Source: JBBIWA01 sp037439425 (lineage in GTDB: Bacteria > Acidobacteriota > Blastocatellia > RBC074). Taken from it: a stretch of DNA of 64,000 nucleotides. The position numbers and the translations under genes are program-made. This document shows positions 18,604 to 27,900 of the stretch, in pieces. The stretch is from positions 1 to 64,000 of the forward strand of contig JBBIWA010000023.1 of the NCBI GenBank assembly GCA_037439425.1, in the 5' to 3' direction. The notes under the pieces were generated by a model, which saw only the letters and a program-made list of their open reading frames with translations, was not told where the DNA came from and searched no databases. Each line of letters opens with the position of its first letter. Positions within the stretch are counted from its first letter, which is position 1.

Positions 18604-20299
18604 GACAGTAGGCATTGACTTAGGAACCACCAATTCACTGGTCGCGATTGTGGAAAATGGCCGCCCCCGAGTGCTGGCGCGCGGTGATGAGTGACTTGTT
18701 CCTTCAGTGGTCGGCCTCTCAGACGAAGGGAAAATTATTGTCGGTCAGGCGGCGCTCAACCAATACGTGTTGGCTCCGGAGCGGACCGTGCGTTCGATCA
18801 AGCGCAAGATGGGAAGTGAAGAAAGAGTCACGCTCGGCGATCGCTCCTATCTTCCGGAAGAGATTTCAGCCTTCATTCTGCGCTACCTGAAACAGTTGGC
18901 CGAAGAGGTGTTGGGAGAGACAGTGGCGCGCGCTGTCATCACGGTGCCTGCTTATTTCAATGATGCGCAGCGCCAGGCAACCAGTCGAGCGGGTGAGCTG
19001 GCCGGATTGGAATTCATCCGCATCATTAATGAGCCGACGGCAGCGGCACTGGCTTATGGCATTGATCGCCAGCTCAATCAATTTTTGATGGTCTACGACT
19101 TGGGCGGCGGAACTTTTGATGTCTCGATCATCGAACAGCAAGGTGACGTCCTGGAAGTGCGTGCCAGCCACGGCAACGTGCGGCTCGGTGGCGACGATTT
19201 CGATCAGCGCCTGCTGCAACACTTGCTGGCGCATCTGTCGAGCGAGCACCGCTACAATTTCGAGGAAGACTGCCAGGCGATGGCGCGGTTGATTCGAGCT
19301 TCAGAGCGAGCCAAGATCGCTTTGTCAGATGCGCCCTATGCGCGAGTGACGGAGGAATTCCTGGCGCGCTATGACGGGCGGATTGCACATCTCACCCTGG
19401 AAATCGGGCGCGATGAGCTGGAGCGGATGATTGATGACCTGCTCAATTCGACGCTCGAGTCCATTGATCGTGCGCTCGCAGATGCTCAGCTTAAGCCCGA
19501 ACAGATCAATCGCGTGCTGTTGGTTGGCGGCTCGACGCGGATTCCTCGCGTCTGGGAGCTAATTCGTGAGCATGTAGGTATCGAGCCAGCGATGGAGGTC
19601 AATCCTGACGAAGCGGTAGCGCTAGGCGCAGCGGTGCAGGCCGCGATCATCAGTGGTGAAGAGATCAGCGCCATGCTGATTGACGTCGCGCCCCACAGTC
19701 TGGGAATTGAGGTAGCCGAGTTCACGCTCAATGATCTGGTGCCTGGTTTCTTTCGTCCCATCATCCGCCGCAACACAACCATCCCAACCACCAAGGCCGA
19801 GCGCTTTTATACGATCACCCCTTCCCAGGACACGGTTGAAATCAAGGTCTTTCAGGGCGAAAGTCAGCTTTGCGCAGAAAACTCCCCTCTCGGCAAATTC
19901 CTGCTCACTGACATCCCGCCGTCGGATGATCCTAACAAACCGCGCGAAGTGATCGTCGAGTTCAGCTACAACCTCAACGGCATCGTTGAGGTGACGGCGC
20001 GCGACCGGCGCGGCGAGCGGCGCGAGGTGACCACTGTCAGCACGATCGCTGGCAAGCGCGTCGCTTCGGAGCCGGAACAGAAGAAACACTTTGATCCCGC
20101 ACTGGAGCGTGAGGTTGCGCGAGCGCTGGAGAACGCGGTCCGGCTGGAATTGCAACTGGCGGCCGATGGCAACTCCAAAGACGCATCTCGCCTGAGCCGG
20201 AAGCGGCACGCGCTGGAGAAGGCTCACGAGCAGGCCGATGAAAAGCGCGTGCGCAAGGCGCTGGACGAGCTGGATAACCTGATTTACGACCTTGAGTAA
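18596..20299 (+). CDS. Hsp70 (DnaK-like) chaperone with in-frame TGA at codon 33
   Basis: From ATG 18596 the frame reads MSKTVGIDLGTTNSLVAIVE, the Hsp70 phosphate-1 loop, but stops at TGA (18692-18694) in GDE-stop-LVPSVVGLSD, where an Arg CGA would be expected. The frame then stays open for 530 codons (GTG 18707 to 20299) with VYDLGGGTFDVSI, VLLVGGSTRIPRV, the interdomain linker region and a substrate domain of normal size. It is a divergent member, not the main DnaK: the lid is short. A product starting at 18707 would lack the ATP loop and be inactive. The intact rest suggests a recent mutation, or a sequencing error. It belongs to a grpE-hsp70-TPR-dnaJ module. Confidence 0.82.
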
Positions 20300-20338
20300 A
20301 AAGCGCCAACAGGTCAATCAGTGCTCCTTTTTCATCTC

Positions 20339-22744
20339 ATGGCCAAGAAGAAACAGGAAAAGCACAAGCCGCTAGGCGGCGTGAATGTTGGCGGACTGGC
20401 AACGCTGGCTGAGGAGCAATTGGCGCAGGGGCAGATTGATGAAGCGATCAAGTGGCTGCTGCGCGCCGAAGCTGAGACCAAGCGACTATCGTCCCGCAGC
20501 GGGAAAGGGGCTTCTCTCCCGCCTCACCTGGCCGCGGCGCAAGCCTCCATCGCACCGTTTCTAGCCCGCGCTTTCGGCCAGCGTGCGCTGGCAGCTAAGA
20601 ATTTCAATCAGCAAATCGCCGACCTGGAAGAAGCGTTGAAGCGCGCTCCGGCTGATACTACCTGCTTGCTCGCACTGGGAGCCTGCCAACTGCTGTTGGG
20701 GAGACCTGAGCAAGCCTACGAGCGCTTCCGCCAGGCGCACAAAGCATCACCTGAGGATCTGCTGGTTAATCGCGCCTTCGCGTTGGGCCTGTTGGCTACT
20801 GGTCAGACTCGTGAAGCCGTAGATTGGCTCAGACGGGCATCGGAAGGTCATGATCAGATTCAATTCCAACGGCTAAATGCCATCCGTGACCTGCTCGTTG
20901 GCAATTTCGCGCGGACCAGAGTGCGTCTGGGAGATGATGAAGGTGGAAAGATGAAGGATGAGATAGCAGGCCAGAAGAGAGTTCCATCCTGCATCCTGAA
21001 TCCTGCCTCCCTCCTGAGCGGCTTGCCGCACCTGGCTGCGGGTGAGATAGAATGGGCTCAGAAGCAGCTAACTGCGCTGCCCTCAGCCGATCACAATCCT
21101 TCTCGCGCTGAGGCTGCGGTGCTTGCCACTCAGTTCTTTTACAGTGGGGCGCTCTGCTTCCAGACACAACGCTTCAAGGAAGCCGCTGCTCACTGGTTTG
21201 AGGCGCGGCGGCTGGCGCAAGCACACGCTTTTCGTCTGCCGTGGCTGGAAGGGCTGGCTGTTTACTATCACCATCTCGCCGAGAGCGCGATCCGTCATGG
21301 GGAACAGGACCTTGCCATTGAATGCTGGCAGCGCACACTGGAGCTTGAACCGGGCAATAAAATGGCGGCTGCCAATCTCAGTATTGCTCGGCGAGTTCAG
21401 GCCAACCAGGCGTGGCGCGCTGGGGATACGGAGCGAGCTGTCAAGCTGTGGCAGGAAAGTCTTACCTCGAGCCCGCAGGATGAGCGCTTGCTTAAGAATC
21501 TCGCGATTGGGTGTGAGCAGCTCGAACGCAAGCAAGAGGCTGTCACTCACTGGCGCCTACTGGCTCGCCTCTGGCGGCAACAAGCCAAGACCCGAGCTGC
21601 TGAACCACAGTTCAAACAGCGGCTCCTTCGCTTAGAGCAACACCTGGTCAAATTGATGATAGCAGCAGAGCTATCAGGCAATGAGGTCTTCAATGAACTG
21701 GAATCTGCGCCCAAGCTCGATCCAGACAACCACGACTTGCGGCGGCAGTGTGCTGAGCTGCTGCTGGAGATAGGGCGGCCGCAGCAGGCGCTCAAATATC
21801 TGGAGATAATCGAACGCCAGCAAGGCCAGTCAGCCGATTTGCTCGTGCAGAAAGGCATGACGTTTGACCAGATGAGACGACCGGAGCAGGCGCGCAAAGC
21901 CTTCGAGCGGGCGTTGGAACTGGACCCTTCACATGCTATAGCGCGCCGCAGTTATCTCGTCTTGCTAGGCAACGAAGCAAGGCAAGCTCAATCAAGAGGC
22001 CAACTTGAACGTGCCAGCGAGATCTGCCGCCAACAACTCTCCATTGATTCTCGATACGCGCCAGCGCTGGCGAATCTGGCCTCGCTCTCTTTCAGCCTCG
22101 GCCGCAAGAAGGAAGGCCTGGAATGGATTGCTCGCTATCTCGAGACCGAACCAAGCAGCCCGCAAAAGCGGGTGACGGCCGGTAGTATCTACCTCGCTCA
22201 TGGGTACAATCGCGAGGCCGAGGCCGAGTTCAAGCGCGCGATTGAGCTTGAGCCGAGTGAGATTTGTTACTTCAACATTGGCCTGTGTTATTTGGAGCAT
22301 GACAAACTCAAGAAGGCGCTCCAATATTTCGATCTCGCCATCGAAGCTGGCTCATTCGATGTGCTGTTAGAAATCTTCAGCGCCCTGGCTGAGGCTGATT
22401 ACCTCCGTGAAGCCGAGCGGTATCTCGACCTGGCGATCAGCCGTTACCCCCAACATCCATTGCCGCATTTTGCCAAAGCGATTCACATCATTAGCAGCAA
22501 TCCACTCGCCTTCTTGCTCACCCCCGAGATGTTAGAAAAAGCCTGGCAGGAAATAGTGGAAGCTGAGCGCCTGAGCTTGATGGACAATGAGTTCAAAGAC
22601 ATGCTTGACGATGTGCGCAAGCTCAAACGTGATATTGAGCGAATGCGCCATCTGGAGCGTCAGCTTGATTTCTCAGCAGAGGAAGAGGCGGAGGAGGACT
22701 GGGGACCGATACCACCAGAGGTCTGGCGGCGGCTCTACAGATGA
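20339..22744 (+). CDS. Large TPR-repeat protein of the Hsp70 module
   Basis: An about 801-residue soluble protein built almost entirely of tetratricopeptide repeats, for example EQDLAIECWQRTLELEPGNK and RRPEQARKAFERALELDPSH. It has no signal peptide; the N-terminus is Lys-rich (MAKKKQEKHK). TPR arrays often dock Hsp70 tails or substrates, so with the Hsp70 upstream and a J-protein downstream it is probably a co-chaperone; this is inference. Residues around 200-230 (LGDDEGGKMKDEIAGQKR...) break the TPR pattern and come from an inserted repeat (20931-21015). GTG 20321 is an alternative start. Confidence 0.82.
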   Translation: MAKKKQEKHKPLGGVNVGGLATLAEEQLAQGQIDEAIKWLLRAEAETKRLSSRSGKGASLPPHLAAAQASIAPFLARAFGQRALAAKNFNQQIADLEEALKRAPADTTCLLALGACQLLLGRPEQAYERFRQAHKASPEDLLVNRAFALGLLATGQTREAVDWLRRASEGHDQIQFQRLNAIRDLLVGNFARTRVRLGDDEGGKMKDEIAGQKRVPSCILNPASLLSGLPHLAAGEIEWAQKQLTALPSADHNPSRAEAAVLATQFFYSGALCFQTQRFKEAAAHWFEARRLAQAHAFRLPWLEGLAVYYHHLAESAIRHGEQDLAIECWQRTLELEPGNKMAAANLSIARRVQANQAWRAGDTERAVKLWQESLTSSPQDERLLKNLAIGCEQLERKQEAVTHWRLLARLWRQQAKTRAAEPQFKQRLLRLEQHLVKLMIAAELSGNEVFNELESAPKLDPDNHDLRRQCAELLLEIGRPQQALKYLEIIERQQGQSADLLVQKGMTFDQMRRPEQARKAFERALELDPSHAIARRSYLVLLGNEARQAQSRGQLERASEICRQQLSIDSRYAPALANLASLSFSLGRKKEGLEWIARYLETEPSSPQKRVTAGSIYLAHGYNREAEAEFKRAIELEPSEICYFNIGLCYLEHDKLKKALQYFDLAIEAGSFDVLLEIFSALAEADYLREAERYLDLAISRYPQHPLPHFAKAIHIISSNPLAFLLTPEMLEKAWQEIVEAERLSLMDNEFKDMLDDVRKLKRDIERMRHLERQLDFSAEEEAEEDWGPIPPEVWRRLYR
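20931..21015. repeat. Palindromic GGATGAA/TTCATCC-type repeat inserted in the TPR gene
   Basis: The left side is rich in GATGAAGG units and the right side in CATCCTG and ATCCTGCC units, so the segment can fold on itself. It is in frame and adds about 28 residues (KMKDE...SCILNPASLL) unrelated to TPR. Comparable KDEG/ILHPSS peptides from heptamer repeats appear inside proteins of other bacteria (recollection, not checked). Confidence 0.6.
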
Positions 22745-22753
22745 GGTCTGGCG

Positions 22754-23128
22754 ATGAATCCATTGCTTCCTGAAGACCCATATAAAGTGCTCGGCGTGGA
22801 ACGTCAGGCGACCGAGGCCGAAATCAAACAGGCTTACTTTAGCCTGGTTCGCGAGCATCCGCCTGAACGCGATCCGGAGGGCTTCAAACGCGTCCGGGCA
22901 GCTTACGAAAAATTGAGAACTGCCACCGAGCGCATAGAAACAGACCTCTTTCCGATTGATGATCAGCCCCTCACTCTGGAGCTGGCCGCTCTTCGGCGAC
23001 CCGAAACTGAGCCACCGCCGATCACTTTGGAGACGATCAAGACCGACCTGCTGGCGCTCGAGGCGCTGCTTTTGCTCGAAGAAATAAAAGAGCGTAGTTT
23101 CAGCTTAAGCGGACCAGAGACCGCATAA
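22754..23128 (+). CDS. J-domain protein with HPP in place of HPD
   Basis: This is a 124-residue protein. Residues about 7-60 are a J domain: DPYKVLGVERQATEAEIKQAY, then REHPPERDPEGFKRVRAAYEKL. The loop that stimulates Hsp70 ATPase is HPP, not HPD; the Asp is normally essential in DnaJ. The rest is a short Leu-rich helix region (LLALEALLLLEEIKE) with no zinc or substrate domain. It starts nine bases after the TPR gene, so it closes the grpE-hsp70-TPR-J operon. The partner Hsp70 is divergent too, so the two may have co-evolved. Confidence 0.82.
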   Translation: MNPLLPEDPYKVLGVERQATEAEIKQAYFSLVREHPPERDPEGFKRVRAAYEKLRTATERIETDLFPIDDQPLTLELAALRRPETEPPPITLETIKTDLLALEALLLLEEIKERSFSLSGPETA

Positions 23129-23227
23129 ATCGCGCCTGAGCGTGCTGGCGTAGTCCAGACTCGTCGCCCCCCGCTCGTAGCTGGCGAACTTCTTGCTGTT
23201 GAGATTGGCGGGCGCTGCTGGGTCTAT

Positions 23228-23652
23228 CTACTCCATCAACTTCTGTCTGTGGGGATCGAACTCTCCGCGATAGACCACACCCCCATCACTCTTGGTCAAC
23301 TTGCGGCTGCTGCCCAGATAATCCACGTGCACCCAGTAGAACTGGTAGCTGTTGAAGTCTGAGACAGCCGTCCATATCTCCTGATAGTCGAGTGACTGAT
23401 GCAACCGCCGAGGATTGTAGAAGTCGAAATAGCGACCGATCCCACTCCGCTCCTCTTTCGGATTGGCGTAGTCAAGCACCTAGACCTCTTGGTAATTGCT
23501 CGGTGATTTTCCTGACCCGTAGAAAGGGCAGTCAGTGTAACTTTCCGGGTCCGATGTTTCAGCGCGATTTCCCCCGCTGTTGGCGGGAGCGATTTGTAGT
23601 AAAGGCTCGAGCGACTCAGGCTCAAAAGTTCCGCTGGTACCCCCAAGCTCAA
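23228..23652 (-). pseudogene. IS3-family transposase remnant with internal deletion
   Basis: Reading leftward, the first part matches the start of an IS3 OrfB (LSLSRSSLYYKSLPPTAGEIALKHR) and the last part matches its C-terminus (EERSGIGRYFDFYNPRRLHQSLDY). The catalytic DDE core between them is almost all missing, and the two pieces are in different frames. The rest of the gene-free interval 23129-23815 shows nothing else recognisable. Confidence 0.8.
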
Positions 23653-23815
23653 CCATCATGTAGTAGGGGGTGCAGTGTCCTCCAGGCGATAAGGTGCCAA
23701 AAGTAACTCCTTTGATTATGCGAGTAGCTCGGTTTTGAGCCTAAAAGCGTAATATGTTGTGGCTTTGCCGCCAAGCCCCGATATCTTCCGCTAATCAAAT
23801 GCCGGGAGTTAAAAC

Positions 23816-24448
23816 TCACTGCGGGAACAACTCATCCTCGATCAACTGACAAAGGATATGGCCTACTTCGATGTGGACCTCTTGAACGCGCGGCGTGCTG
23901 GTGGTAGGTACAATGAGCGGTAGATCAACCAGCGAGGCCAGGCGGCCACCATCCCCGCCAAGCAAACCAATGGTGCGCAGATCCATCTGGCGCGCCTGCT
24001 TGACGCCTTCGACGACATTCGGTGAATTGCCGCTGGTTGAGATGGCCAGCGCCACATCGCCGCGACGACCCAAGGCAGCCACTTGCCGCGAAAAGACGAA
24101 ATGAAACGAACGATCATTGCTGATCGCGGTCAGCAGCGAGGTATCGGTCGTCAGCGCAATGGCTGGCAAAGCTGCCCGCTCGCGGCCCATCTTGAAAGCC
24201 AGCTCAGCAGCGATATGCTGAGCGTCGGCTGCGGAACCGCCGTTGCCGAAAATCAGCAACTTGCCGCCAGCGCGGAAAGCTTGAATGATCATGCGCGCCG
24301 CGCGGGCGATATCGGCCGTGGCTCGCTCGAAGAACCGGCACTTGGCATCGAAAGCAGCCATGACCATTTCGTTGATCTTGTCCTCAAAATTCTGCTCGCG
24401 CTCCGGCTCGCGGGGCAGCGAGACAGCTTTAGCGATAGGTGTGCTCAT
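23816..24448 (-). CDS. gmhA: Phosphoheptose isomerase family SIS protein
   Basis: A SIS-domain protein of 210 residues of the GmhA/DiaA group. GmhA converts sedoheptulose 7-phosphate to D-glycero-D-manno-heptose 7-phosphate for LPS core. Visible are LIFGNGGSAADAQHIAAEL, LAISTSGNSPNVVEGV, and the metal/catalytic VQEVHIEVGHILCQLIED. Length is close to GmhA with a 20-residue N-terminal extension. It starts four bases after the FHA protein gene, giving a two-gene operon. DiaA-like or other sugar isomerases remain possible, since no heptose genes are adjacent. Confidence 0.82.
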   Translation of the reverse strand: MSTPIAKAVSLPREPEREQNFEDKINEMVMAAFDAKCRFFERATADIARAARMIIQAFRAGGKLLIFGNGGSAADAQHIAAELAFKMGRERAALPAIALTTDTSLLTAISNDRSFHFVFSRQVAALGRRGDVALAISTSGNSPNVVEGVKQARQMDLRTIGLLGGDGGRLASLVDLPLIVPTTSTPRVQEVHIEVGHILCQLIEDELFPQ

Positions 24449-24452
24449 AGCT

Positions 24453-25742
24453 CTATTCTCTCACGGTAAAGGTAAATTCCTGCTTGCTGATACGAATGCG
24501 ATCGCCCACTTTGAGTCGGGTCGGCGCAGTGATCTTTTTGCCATTGAGCCAGACGCCGTTGCGGCTGTGCTGGTCAACGATGAAATAGCCTGATTCCTGG
24601 CGAATGATCTCAGCGTGATAGCGGCTCACCCGTTCGTTGTTGAGGACGATGTCGTTATCGAGGTTGCGGCCGATGCGCGTCTGGCGGCGGCGCAAGGGGT
24701 AGCATTTATGACTGTCCACAGCAATAAGCAACAGGTGCGGGTCGGGCGCATTGTCATCAGCTTCGCTCAGTTCACCGGAACCAGAGAGCGTCACTAGCTC
24801 TTTCGGCTCAGCTTCCAGGGCCGCTGCTGACTCTTTGCGCGGGAGATAACCCGTGCGTAAGAAGGTCTCTGGCAGCGCCTCCAGGATCTGCGTGTAGCTT
24901 CGCTCCTCCGGCACCAACTGGCGAAACTTGTCCGAGAGCGCAAAGCGAACCAGATTGCGCACTCGCGCAGTTAGATAAGGCTGCTCGGCAATGATTTCCG
25001 TCACGCGCCCGCCGACGCTGCGCACATCATTGATCTGCTCCAGAAATTCGCGAATATCAAGCTTCTCGTAGAGTTTTATCCCCACCCCGAACTTGAGCAT
25101 GGAGCTCACGGCGGTGGTCAGCGAGCGGCAAGCAATGAATCCAGCCCGGTCAGCAGTGTATTCGCCACGGTTGACCCAATCGCCGAAGATCACGCTGTTG
25201 AGCAACTTCCCAATCACAGCCACATCAGACCCGACTGGCTTCAGCAGCACTCGCAACCAGGTATGGCCAGCAGAGATATGACCAATTTCGCGCCCGATGA
25301 AGAACTGCAAATTGCCCGGCTCCATCTGATCGACCATCGAAGAGGTGATCACAATCAGAGGCTTACCCCACAGCCCCAAAGGATAGATGTTCATCTCCGA
25401 AGCGCGCTTGACGTAAACTGGCACGGGCGAAACAGACAACCGCTCGGCGGCGGTCACCGCCAATTGGTAGAGTTCGGGAAACTGGCGGGGGCTGACCCGC
25501 ACCAGCGTCCCGAAAGCCGCGCGCTGCTGGACTATCACCATCACAAGATAAACAGCAATCCCTGCGGCCGTGATCGCCAGAGCTTGCCAAACTTGCTTCA
25601 AGTTACTCGGAAAGAGCCAGATAGCCAGCCCGTAAAGTACCGTGATGATAATAAAGGTCAGCACCAGCGACAAAACTTCGCCAGGATAGCGATAGTCACG
25701 CAGCTTGAGCTTTCTCGCACCTATAACATCGCCTCTCATCAA
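24453..25742 (-). CDS. Membrane protein with degenerate M48 peptidase domain and C-terminal FHA domain
   Basis: The 429 residues hold two membrane segments (about 24-43 and 52-72), an M48-like domain (about 80-260), and an FHA domain (about 345-425) with RIGRNLDNDIVLNNERVSRYHAEI and HSRNGVWLNG. The protease motif HExxH reads REIGH (within FIGREIGHISAGH): the first zinc His is Arg, so peptidase activity is unlikely. EYTADRAG keeps the usual downstream Glu. FHA binds phosphothreonine, so it probably works as a membrane signalling scaffold. It is upstream of gmhA with a four-base gap. Confidence 0.8.
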   Translation of the reverse strand: MMRGDVIGARKLKLRDYRYPGEVLSLVLTFIIITVLYGLAIWLFPSNLKQVWQALAITAAGIAVYLVMVIVQQRAAFGTLVRVSPRQFPELYQLAVTAAERLSVSPVPVYVKRASEMNIYPLGLWGKPLIVITSSMVDQMEPGNLQFFIGREIGHISAGHTWLRVLLKPVGSDVAVIGKLLNSVIFGDWVNRGEYTADRAGFIACRSLTTAVSSMLKFGVGIKLYEKLDIREFLEQINDVRSVGGRVTEIIAEQPYLTARVRNLVRFALSDKFRQLVPEERSYTQILEALPETFLRTGYLPRKESAAALEAEPKELVTLSGSGELSEADDNAPDPHLLLIAVDSHKCYPLRRRQTRIGRNLDNDIVLNNERVSRYHAEIIRQESGYFIVDQHSRNGVWLNGKKITAPTRLKVGDRIRISKQEFTFTVRE

Positions 25743-25941
25743 GTAGCCTCTGGTAACTTAGGAAATTGCGCACCTATTATAACAAAAGGGTCGCCAGGAT
25801 TTATAGACGCAGGCCACCTTCACTTTTCAACGCCGCAGATAAGGGCGAGTGGTTGCTGACAGACGCACTCGATTGTACAATACCGGGCCAAGTGATCACA
25901 GGCGTAATCCCAGGGTAAACTCTTTATCACGGAGGCAATCT

Positions 25942-27618
25942 ATGCAGCGCTTTCGATTCTCTTTCCACCCCTTATGGCCGCTTCTGGCTCTACTTGTCAT
26001 AGTAGCTTTTGTCCTGCCAGCAGCAGCTCAACAATCCTCAAAGACCCAATTAGGCAAGGTAGATTTTCCAACCTCTGGCTCGCCACAGGCGCAAGCCCAT
26101 TTTCTTCGTGGGGTCGCCGCGCTGCATTCTTTCTGGTACGAAGAAGCGCTGGAAGCCTTCCGCGAAGCGACCAGAGTGGATCCGGACTTTGCTATGGGCT
26201 ACTGGGGCGAAGCCATGACGTATAATCACCCGCTCTGGGCACAACAAGACACCGAAGCGGCCAGAGCTGCGCTCGCTAAGATCAAAGATACTTCAAAGCT
26301 AACGGCCAGAGAGCAAGCCTATCTGAAGGCGGTGAAGCTCCTCTATGGCGAAGGCGACAAGCTGAGCCGCGATCTGGCTTACGCGACGGCGATGGAGAAG
26401 CTCTATCGTGATTACCCGGATGATTTAGAAGCGGCGGCTTTCTATGCGCTTTCGCTGTTGGGAACAGTGCGGCCGGGTGATAAAGGGTTTCAGCGCCAGA
26501 TGAAGGCTGGGGCGATTGCGCTGGAGGTTTATCAAAAGAACCCTGATCATCCCGGCGCAGCACATTACATCATCCACGCATTTGATGATCCGGAGCACGC
26601 GATCCTGGCGCTGCCGGCTGCGCGCCGTTACGCTGAGATCGCACCCGAAGCGCATCACGCGCGCCATATGCCTTCACATATCTTTTTGCAACTCGGCATG
26701 TGGCCAGAAGCAGCCGCCTCAAATGAATCGGCTTGGGCTGTCTCCGACAGTTGGGTCAAGCGTAAGAAGCTGGCGCTTAGTCTTCGCGATTATCACAGCT
26801 ACCATTGGTTGATCTACGTCTACTTGCAGCAAGGCCGCTACGCTCGGGCTGAAGAGTTGCTCGCGCAGTTGCGGCAAACGATGCAGGAGCATGGACGCGA
26901 GAGCGTGCGCTGGTACGATGATATGGTGGCAGCCTTCATCGTGGAGACGCAACGGTGGGAGCTGGCAGCGAAGCTATTTGAGACTCCGGCCAGCAAAACG
27001 GCAGCCGGACCTGAGGGTGGGGAACACGCCGGACACGGCGCCGCGTCAAAACCTGCTACCACGATGGTTCCCAATACCAGACGCGGCCAAGCTCTGCCGC
27101 TCTTCGTGCGCAGCCTGGCCGCAGCTAGCGGTGCGCGGCCTGAAGCCGAGAAGCTGCTGGCTGAATTGCGCGCGCTCCGCCAGCGGAACAGCGATGCTTA
27201 CGGCGCGAAGATGATGGAGATTCAGGAACTGGAAGTGGCAGCATTGCTAAGCGCAGCGCAGGGCAATTACCAACAAGCCATCGCCTCGATGAAGAAGGCA
27301 ACCGCGCTTGAAGAAGAATTGTCTCCGCCTTCAGGCCCACCCGATCTGATTAAACCTTCGCACGAGTTGTTCGGCGAGATTCTGCTCGGCGCGGGCCTTC
27401 CCAAAGAAGCCGCACAGCAGTTTGCAAAAGCGTTGCTCAGACAGCCCAATCGCGCGCGTTCACTGCTCGGCGCAGCGCGAGCTGCCGCGCAGAGTGGTGA
27501 CCAAGCTGGCGCGGCGACGGCTTACGCGAGGTTCTTGCAGATCTGGAAACAGGCTGACGCTCAGTTGCCAGAGCTGCGTGAGGCGCAGCAGTACCTGGAT
27601 CAGGCGAGCGCGCGGTAA
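25942..27618 (+). CDS. Secreted TPR protein
   Basis: This 558-residue protein has a clear signal peptide (about 1-32, ending VLPAAAQ). The frame is open from 25849, but ATG 25942 has GGAGG six bases upstream and starts the signal peptide, so it is chosen. TPR-like helices cover most of it (ALEAFREATRVDPDFAMGYW). The segment AYATAMEKLYRDYPDDLEAA and His-rich APEAHHARHMPSHIFLQLGMW are characteristic of an uncharacterised family of exported TPR proteins. No enzyme motif is seen. It stands alone, divergent from the FHA operon. Confidence 0.82.
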   Translation: MQRFRFSFHPLWPLLALLVIVAFVLPAAAQQSSKTQLGKVDFPTSGSPQAQAHFLRGVAALHSFWYEEALEAFREATRVDPDFAMGYWGEAMTYNHPLWAQQDTEAARAALAKIKDTSKLTAREQAYLKAVKLLYGEGDKLSRDLAYATAMEKLYRDYPDDLEAAAFYALSLLGTVRPGDKGFQRQMKAGAIALEVYQKNPDHPGAAHYIIHAFDDPEHAILALPAARRYAEIAPEAHHARHMPSHIFLQLGMWPEAAASNESAWAVSDSWVKRKKLALSLRDYHSYHWLIYVYLQQGRYARAEELLAQLRQTMQEHGRESVRWYDDMVAAFIVETQRWELAAKLFETPASKTAAGPEGGEHAGHGAASKPATTMVPNTRRGQALPLFVRSLAAASGARPEAEKLLAELRALRQRNSDAYGAKMMEIQELEVAALLSAAQGNYQQAIASMKKATALEEELSPPSGPPDLIKPSHELFGEILLGAGLPKEAAQQFAKALLRQPNRARSLLGAARAAAQSGDQAGAATAYARFLQIWKQADAQLPELREAQQYLDQASAR

Positions 27619-27900
27619 CGACAACCAGATGATCAGGAGATCACGAGACGATCATCGGGCGCAGGCGCTATGAACAGTTTGTTGTCCATTCTTCCTTATC
27701 CAGCCGCCATCAACTACATCAGGTACTCTCTCCATGACCGATGCATTGTGAAGCAAAGGGAAGGGGATAATGGACAATGAGGAGCATTCCTCGGTTAATT
27801 TCGCAAGCGACTACTAGAGCCTTCCTGAAGCGGCCGCTAACCCAAGCGTGAGCAAGGGCTCTGTGGAGAACGAACCATCAGTCACCGTCAAGGACCGTGC

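Noticed and set aside
18692..18694. Selenocysteine at the Hsp70 TGA
   Set aside because: No selenoprotein of this kind is known, the position is Arg-like, and no downstream stem-loop was found.
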